In this document: piece by piece, positions 1 to 5,300 of the stretch
Position numbering within the stretch: position 1 is the first letter of the stretch
Layout: every line of letters begins with the position of its first letter
Source of the DNA: Halobacteriales archaeon SW_9_67_25
GTDB taxonomy: Archaea > Halobacteriota > Halobacteria > Halobacteriales > Haloarculaceae
Length of the DNA stretch: 10,122 bases
NCBI GenBank assembly: GCA_003022745.1
Contig: PXSU01000132.1
Location: 1 to 10,122, forward strand
Reading direction: 5' to 3'
Made by a program: the position numbers and the translations under genes
Notes under the pieces: generated by a model
Database searches by the model: none
Seen by the model: only the letters and a program-made list of their open reading frames with translations
What the model was told of the DNA's origin: nothing

Positions 1-1776
1 TCCTACGACGCCGTCTACGACCTCTGGCTCGACGAGGTCGGACTGGAACACCCCGGCTCGCGGTTCCCCGACGCGCAGTTTGTCCTCACGACGAAGACGG
101 TCGCCTTCGACCACGCCGAGGAGCGCGTCTCGCTGGTGTTCACACCGGTCCTCCGCGAGGGCGACGACGCCGGGGCCCGCTACGACGCCATCGCGGCCGA
201 GGCCGAGCGCGTACAGGACCTGCTGGCCGACGCCGCCCCGCCGGAGACGGGCGGATTTCGGCGCGAACGCGAGGAGACGGGACCGCGCGAGGAGTACGAG
301 CGGGCGGTCGAGCGCGCCAAGGAGCACGTCTACAGCGGCGATATCTACCAGGGCGTCGTGTCCCGGACGCGCGAGCTGTACGGCGAGGTCGACCCGCTGG
401 GTTTCTACGACGCGCTCCGGTCGGTCAACCCATCGCCGTACATGTACCTGCTCGCCTACGACGACCTGACAATCGTCGGCGCGAGTCCGGAGACGCTGGT
501 GTCGGTCGGTGGACGGCGCGTCGTCTCGAACCCCATCGCGGGGACGTGTCCGCGGGGCTCCAGCCCCGTCGAGGACCGCCGCCTGGCCGGCGAGATGCTC
601 GCCGACGGGAAAGAGCGCGCCGAGCACACGATGCTGGTCGACCTGGCGCGCAACGACGTCCGCCGGGTCGCCGAGGCCGGCAGCGTCCGGGTCCGGGAGT
701 TCATGAACGTCCTCAAGTACAGCCACGTCCAGCACATCGAATCGACGGTGACGGGCACGCTCGGGGCCGACTGCGACGCCTTCGACGCGGTGCGGGCGGC
801 GTTCCCGGCGGGGACGCTCTCGGGGGCGCCCAAAATTCGCGCCATGGAGATCATCGACGACCTCGAAGGCCAGCCCCGCGGTCCTTACGGCGGCGGCCTG
901 GGCTACGTCTCCTGGCAGGGCGACGCCGACTTCGCCATCGTCATCCGGACAGGGACCGTCGAGGACCTCGACGGCGCCAGCGAAGCGGGCGGACCAGCCG
1001 CGGACGCCCCCCAGCGTATCACGGTCCGGGCCGGTGCGGGCATCGTCGCCGACAGCGACCCCGCCGCCGAGTACGAGGAGACCGAGAAGAAGATGGACGG
1101 CGTGCTGACGGCACTCGAAGGCATCGAGGGCGAGCCCACCGGCAATGGCCCCGCCCGGCCCGGCGACGAGACGCGGGTCCTGTTCGTGGACAACTTCGAC
1201 TCGTTTACCTACAACCTCGTCGAGTACGTCAGCGAACACGCCCACACCGAAGTCGTCCGGAACACGACCAGTCTCGAGGACGTGCGGGCGGCAGACCCCG
1301 ACGCGGTCGTCATCTCACCCGGCCCGGGCCACCCGAAACACGACCGCGACGTCGGCGTGACGACCGACGTCCTCCGGGAAATCAGTCCGGAGGTCCCGAC
1401 CCTCGGTGTGTGTCTCGGCCTCGAAGCGGCAGTCTACGCCTACGGCGGCGAGGTAGCGGCAGTCTACGCCTACGGCGGCGAGGTTGGCCGCGCCCCCGAA
1501 CCGATCCACGGGAAGGCATTCCCCATCGAGCACGACGGCGAGGGCGTCTACCGGGGTCTTGACCAGGGCTTCCAGGGCGGGCGGTACCACTCGCTGATTG
1601 CCACCGAGGTGCCTGACTGCTTTGCGGTGACCGCCACCACGACCGTCGACGACGAGGAACTGGTCATGGGGATTCGTCACCGCGAGTACCCCATCGAGTG
1701 CGTGCAGTTTCACCCCGAGAGCGTGCTGACGGCCGTCGGGCACGACGTCATCCGGAACTTCCTCGAGGGGACCTAG
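1..1776 (+). CDS. Fused anthranilate/aminodeoxychorismate synthase (TrpE-TrpG type), 5'-truncated by the window edge
   Basis: The reading frame is open from base 1 to the TAG at 1774-1776 (591 codons visible). I infer that roughly 150 N-terminal residues lie upstream, including any Trp-feedback site. Residues 1 to about 370 (counted from the window edge) are a chorismate-binding domain with PIAGTCPRG (from 178), a DLARND block, and the conserved AGTLSGAPK stretch. After a linker of about 20 residues, residues about 391-591 are a class I glutamine amidotransferase: VDNFDSFTYNLVEY, SPGPGHP, nucleophile Cys471 in GVCLG, and His571/Glu573 in FHPES. The glutaminase would pass ammonia to the synthase domain to aminate chorismate in the cytosol. 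Ala in PIAGT favours anthranilate synthase (many PabB have PIKGT), but some aminodeoxychorismate synthases also have Ala, so the product is left open. Order and fusion resemble TrpE(G) and PhzE. Residues 476-495 are a duplicated decapeptide. Confidence 0.9.
   Translation, partial: SYDAVYDLWLDEVGLEHPGSRFPDAQFVLTTKTVAFDHAEERVSLVFTPVLREGDDAGARYDAIAAEAERVQDLLADAAPPETGGFRREREETGPREEYERAVERAKEHVYSGDIYQGVVSRTRELYGEVDPLGFYDALRSVNPSPYMYLLAYDDLTIVGASPETLVSVGGRRVVSNPIAGTCPRGSSPVEDRRLAGEMLADGKERAEHTMLVDLARNDVRRVAEAGSVRVREFMNVLKYSHVQHIESTVTGTLGADCDAFDAVRAAFPAGTLSGAPKIRAMEIIDDLEGQPRGPYGGGLGYVSWQGDADFAIVIRTGTVEDLDGASEAGGPAADAPQRITVRAGAGIVADSDPAAEYEETEKKMDGVLTALEGIEGEPTGNGPARPGDETRVLFVDNFDSFTYNLVEYVSEHAHTEVVRNTTSLEDVRAADPDAVVISPGPGHPKHDRDVGVTTDVLREISPEVPTLGVCLGLEAAVYAYGGEVAAVYAYGGEVGRAPEPIHGKAFPIEHDGEGVYRGLDQGFQGGRYHSLIATEVPDCFAVTATTTVDDEELVMGIRHREYPIECVQFHPESVLTAVGHDVIRNFLEGT
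1425..1484 (+). repeat. Perfect 30-bp tandem duplication inside the glutaminase domain
   Basis: Bases 1425-1454 are repeated exactly at 1455-1484; the match stops at both ends (1424 versus 1454 and 1455 versus 1485 differ). The unit is a multiple of three, so the frame is kept and the decapeptide AAVYAYGGEV appears twice (residues 476-485 and 486-495 from the window edge). TrpG-family proteins carry this helix-to-strand segment once, directly after the CLG nucleophile elbow, so this is a 10-residue insertion near the active site. Confidence 0.95.
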
Positions 1777-1976
1777 AAGACCCCGACGCTGAACCCGAGC
1801 GCCGCGAGTACCCACAGCACCGCAATAACAGCCAGTGCGATCAGAACGAGCCGCCAGGCCAGCGCGAGGAGAAAGCGACCGACGACGATGATCAGTGTGA
1901 GCACGACGAGTGTCACGACGATACCGGGCGGGGAACCGAGCGGTCCCAGCGCCAGGGCTGTCAGCGGGAGCGTCAT
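1773..1976 (-). CDS. Small two-helix membrane protein, function unknown
   Basis: A 67-residue protein starting MTLPLTALALGPLG. It is almost entirely hydrophobic, with one predicted helix at about residues 17-37 and a second at about 40-62, separated by an Arg-containing turn (LLALAWRLVLIALAV). I recognise no family. I chose the ATG at 1976 over an in-frame GTG at 1988 because a TATA-like element is centred about 26 bp upstream of the ATG, the spacing of a leaderless haloarchaeal transcript. The gene is convergent with the TrpE-TrpG gene, and its TAG stop (1775-1773) overlaps that gene's stop within the palindrome CTAG. Frame length, hydrophobic pattern and promoter placement support a real gene, but hydrophobic reading frames can arise by chance in GC-rich DNA. 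Confidence 0.6.
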   Translation of the reverse strand: MTLPLTALALGPLGSPPGIVVTLVVLTLIIVVGRFLLALAWRLVLIALAVIAVLWVLAALGFSVGVF

Positions 1977-1999
1977 ACGCACTGTCACCCCGGCACGAA

Positions 2000-2005
2000 C
2001 ATAAG
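2000..2005 (-). promoter_or_regulatory. TATA-like element for the small membrane protein gene
   Basis: On the minus strand this reads CTTATG, centred about 26 bp before the ATG at 1976. That spacing puts transcription initiation at or next to the start codon, as in leaderless haloarchaeal genes. The match to the haloarchaeal TATA consensus is only partial and no clear BRE is seen. Confidence 0.35.
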
Positions 2006-2120
2006 CCTCGTGGCCACTATCTCCACCCGAAACCCCCCATCTCTTCTACTGCGGAATCGAAAGACAGCATCCGGACGAGAGAGTACCACTTTCACTTTCA
2101 CTGCGGTCTGCTGAGGATTA

Positions 2121-2133
2121 AGACGGTCCGTCT
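2121..2133. promoter_or_regulatory. Palindrome AGACGG-T-CCGTCT, possible distal regulator site
   Basis: Perfect 6-bp arms around one central base, about 105 bp upstream of the nrdJ TATA box. A dimeric regulator could bind here, but the distance is large for archaeal repression. There is no T-run after it, so it is not an obvious terminator. Weak evidence. Confidence 0.25.
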
Positions 2134-2230
2134 CGTGACGTCTGTCCGGAGGACTGTCCCGGCGGCGGGCCGAGACGAAGCGGTACTGAACAGAACAGAG
2201 ACAACTCTTCGCAAACGCGAAATGCGGATA

Positions 2231-2244
2231 CGAAAGGGTTATTT
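2231..2244 (+). promoter_or_regulatory. nrdJ core promoter (BRE plus TATA box)
   Basis: CGAAA (2231-2235) matches the haloarchaeal BRE and is followed by a TATA-like TTATTT (2239-2244). The usual spacing of about 26 bp from TATA centre to start predicts initiation near 2267, giving a 5' leader of about 75 nt before the nrdJ ATG. This is the best promoter-like sequence in the intergenic region. Confidence 0.6.
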
Positions 2245-2257
2245 GTGTCCCACAAGT
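2241..2257. promoter_or_regulatory. Candidate repressor operator, inverted repeat TTGTG-TCC-CACAA
   Basis: Bases 2243-2247 and 2251-2255 form perfect 5-bp arms around a 3-bp spacer; the outermost pair A2241/T2257 also matches, with one mismatch between. The repeat overlaps the 3' side of the TATA box and lies between it and the predicted transcription start, where an archaeal repressor would block TBP or polymerase. It does not match the bacterial NrdR-box consensus, so the regulator is unknown. Confidence 0.45.
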
Positions 2258-2275
2258 ACAGAACTTTCGTCAAAA

Positions 2276-2347
2276 ATGATAGGAACGGGGAAACGCGAGC
2301 GACGGAGTATCGCACGACGGACAGCCGGCCGGGGTGACCGCGCATGA
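2276..2347 (+). CDS. Possible 23-codon leader ORF overlapping the nrdJ start
   Basis: An ATG at 2276, about 9 nt after the predicted transcript start, opens a 23-codon frame rich in Arg (beginning MIGTGKRERRSIARR) whose TGA stop overlaps the nrdJ ATG as ATGA. That is the classic geometry for translational coupling. No Shine-Dalgarno site precedes it, although near-leaderless initiation is common in haloarchaea. It may equally be chance in a 75-nt leader; the peptide resembles nothing I know. Confidence 0.25.
   Translation: MIGTGKRERRSIARRTAGRGDRA
2333..2337 (+). promoter_or_regulatory. Shine-Dalgarno site deciding the nrdJ start
   Basis: GGTGA, complementary to the CACCU-type 3' end of archaeal 16S rRNA, sits 6 nt before the ATG at 2344. 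It supports that ATG as the nrdJ start and fits a transcript with a real leader, unlike the leaderless neighbours. Confidence 0.6.
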
Positions 2348-5300
2348 GCCAGCACGTTGACGCGGGCGAGATCACCCTGCCGATAAAACGCACAGAGGGA
2401 GACACGCTGGAGGAGCGGCTTACCGACAACGCCTACTACAACATCCTGCCGGCACGCTACCTCCGCAAGGACGCCAACGGGGACGTGGCCGAAGCCCAGG
2501 AGGACCTCTTCGACCGCGTCGCGAAGAACATCGCCCTCGCGGAGGCGGTCTTCGAGGCAGACAACGAGGACATCGAGGTGACGGTCACGCCAGACCAGCT
2601 CAAGCCCGACCACCCCCGCCGGGACGAACTCGCCGCGGAGGTGTTCGGGACGGGCACCACGGCCGCGGACGACGTCGAGACGGCCCTGACGGAGTACAAC
2701 GTCAACAAGTTCGCCTACGAGACCGTGGTGCCGGAACTGCCCGAGGTGGTCCGCGAACACGTCGAGGAGACTGCCGCGGACTTCCGGGCGGCGATGGAGG
2801 ACCTCTCGTTCATGCCGAACAGTCCGACGCTGATGAACGCGGGCGACGAACTCCAGCAGCTCTCGGCCTGTTTCGTCGACTCCCCCGAAGACGACATAGA
2901 CAACATTCATCAAACAGCTAAGGAAGCCGCACAGGTCTTCCAGTGTCTGATTGCCGACACACACGTCCACGTCGACGGGAAAGGTGTGGTATCCATCGCA
3001 GACGTCGAACCAGGTGACGAAATCCGGCAACGTGACGGTGACGGGCATCGAACCCAGCGCGTCGAAGAGACCCATGCCTACGACGACGCGCCGGTCGCTC
3101 GCCTCGAAACCGAGGCGGGAATCGACCTCACCGGGACGCCAAACCACGAACTCCTCGTTGACGGGGAGTGGACACGGATCGACGAGATCGAGTCCGGCGA
3201 CACCCTCACCGTGCGACTCGGCTGGCTCCCGGATGCAGACGAGACGACAGAACTGACGTCAGTCGCGTCCGGCGGGCGGTGGACAGAGGCTCGGACCGTC
3301 TCCAACGACGCGATCCTCGAACTGTACGCCGAGGGACACTCTGACTACGAGATTGCGGCGGAACTCGGTGTCCACGCCACGAGCGTCGGACAGTATCGAC
3401 AACAACAATCCCTGGAACCCAACGGACAGCCGGTCAAGGCCGTCACGCAGCCGACGCAACTGACCACCGACCTCGCGGAACTGGTCGGCATGTGGGTCGG
3501 CGACGGATCGAAACACGAGGACGGGATTCGGTTCCACCTCAACCGCGAGGAGAACCTCGAACACGCGGACCGGCTCTGCCGGCGGCTGTTCGACGAGGGC
3601 CTCGACTGGCGGTGGGACGAGGGCTGTTACGACGCCGTGTTACACAGCCACGAGATCAAACGCTGGTGGCTCGCCAACTTCGGCGACGCGAAACCGGACG
3701 CGGCGTCTGCCAGTGTTCCCGAGCAGGTCTGGCGGGCGGACCACGAGACGGTCGCCGCGTTCCTGCGAGGCCTGTTCTCGACGGACGGGAGCCTACAGAA
3801 AGAGCAGTATCCCAGGCTGTGGACCGCCTCGGAGGACCTGCTCGATGGCGTCCAGCAGCTCCTCCTCGGTCTCGGTATCCCGGCGATGACCTGGGAGTAC
3901 GACTCCGAAGACCGCGAGTATTACAACGTCGGTCCGACCGGCGAGGTCGGATTGTGCAGCTTTGCGGATTGGGTCGGATTCATCGACGCTCGCGACGACG
4001 AGATAGCCAGGACTCTCGACGAGACCACGTTCCGGGGAACGACCGTTGGGACGGTTCGGGACGACACCTGGGAGGTGCCGGTGGAGACTGTCGAGGAGGT
4101 CGGGACCAGCACCGTCTACGACGTAACTGTCGCTGACGATCCCGAGTACGTCGCCAACTCCGTCGTTTCGCACAACAGCGGCGGCGGAATGGGCTATGCA
4201 TTCTGGCGATTACGGCCCTACGGAGATCCTGTTGGAAGTACAGGAGGTATTGCGTCAGGTCCCATCACGTTCATGCGGACCTACGACCAGATGTGCGAGA
4301 CCATCGCCCAGGGTGGCGCCCGGCGGGGCGCCCAGATGGGCGTGATGCGCGTCTCGCACCCCGATGTCATCCAGTTCATCCACGCCAAGAACAAGGACGT
4401 CTCGCTTGCTCACACCCTCCGGCTGAACGACCCCGACGACTTCACGCACAACTCCTTCGCCGACGCCCTGGAGGAGGCCCGCGAACTCATCGACGACGAG
4501 GGCCGGGTTCCCAAGCACCTCCGGAACGCCGTCGAGGGACACCTCTCGAATTTCAACATCTCCGTGGGCGTCACCCACGACTTCATGGAGGCCGTCAAAG
4601 AGGGCGAGGAGTACACCTTCACCAGCCCCCGGACTGGCGAGCCCCACGTCGCCACCGAGCAGACCGTCGAACTGTACGAGATGTTCGACCTGGGGGAGTA
4701 CGTCGAGGCCGGCGAGGTGCTCTCGGTGCCCGCGGAGGAAATCTGGGAGCGCATCGTCGAGGGTGCCCACGAGAACGGCGAACCCGGCGTCATCTACCTG
4801 GAGCGGGTCAACGACGAACACTCCTTCGACGTTGAGGCCCACCCCGGGCACCGCATCCTCGCGACCAACCCCTGCGTGACGGGCGAGACGGAAATCGCGC
4901 TCGCCGACGGCACGACCGAGAGGATGGCGACGCTGGCGGAGAACGGACAAGATGTGCGCGTCCTCTGTCGGAACACCGAGACGGACGAGCTGGCAGTGAA
5001 AGTCGGCCGAAACCCGCGACAGACGCGTGCGGACGCCGACCTGGTTCGTGTCGAGACGGATGATGGAACCACCCTCACGTGTACGCCCGACCACGAGGTC
5101 TGGACGCCGGAGGGCTACGTCGAAGCTGGCAGCCTCTCGGCCGGCGACACGATCGTCGGGACGACCGCCGTCGTGATTCCTGCAGGGACCGTCTCCGAGA
5201 CGGTTTCGGAACGACTGACGGTCACGTCTGTGAGCGACGCCGGTTCCGCACCCGTCTACAACATCACGGTCGACGACCACCACAACTACCTCGCCATCAC

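Larger units (their letters stand above)
1989..2230. other. Intergenic stretch upstream of the nrdJ promoter, no gene seen
   Basis: Between the small membrane gene and the nrdJ core promoter I see no convincing coding region on either strand; codon use is irregular and base composition less GC-rich than in the genes. It holds a short CTTTCA-type tandem near 2088-2101, a perfect 6-bp-arm palindrome at 2121-2133, and a GTCCGGAGGAC short inverted repeat near 2145-2155. These may be regulator sites or chance. Confidence 0.5.

Noticed and set aside
546..1562. 338-codon Arg/Pro/Gly-rich plus-strand frame
   Set aside because: Composition typical of an off-frame reading of the TrpE-TrpG gene.
2231..2343. 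Cobalamin riboswitch upstream of the B12-dependent nrdJ
   Set aside because: The predicted leader is only about 75 nt and I see no B12-box-like sequence; such riboswitches are not expected in haloarchaea.
1910..2347. 145-codon plus-strand frame in the intergenic region
   Set aside because: Codon use is unlike the neighbours and it crosses the predicted nrdJ promoter; only its last 23 codons are kept as a possible leader ORF.
2239..3147. 302-codon minus-strand open frame across the nrdJ promoter
   Set aside because: It spans the nrdJ start, extein and intein 1, has no recognisable domain, and covers a clear promoter on the other strand.
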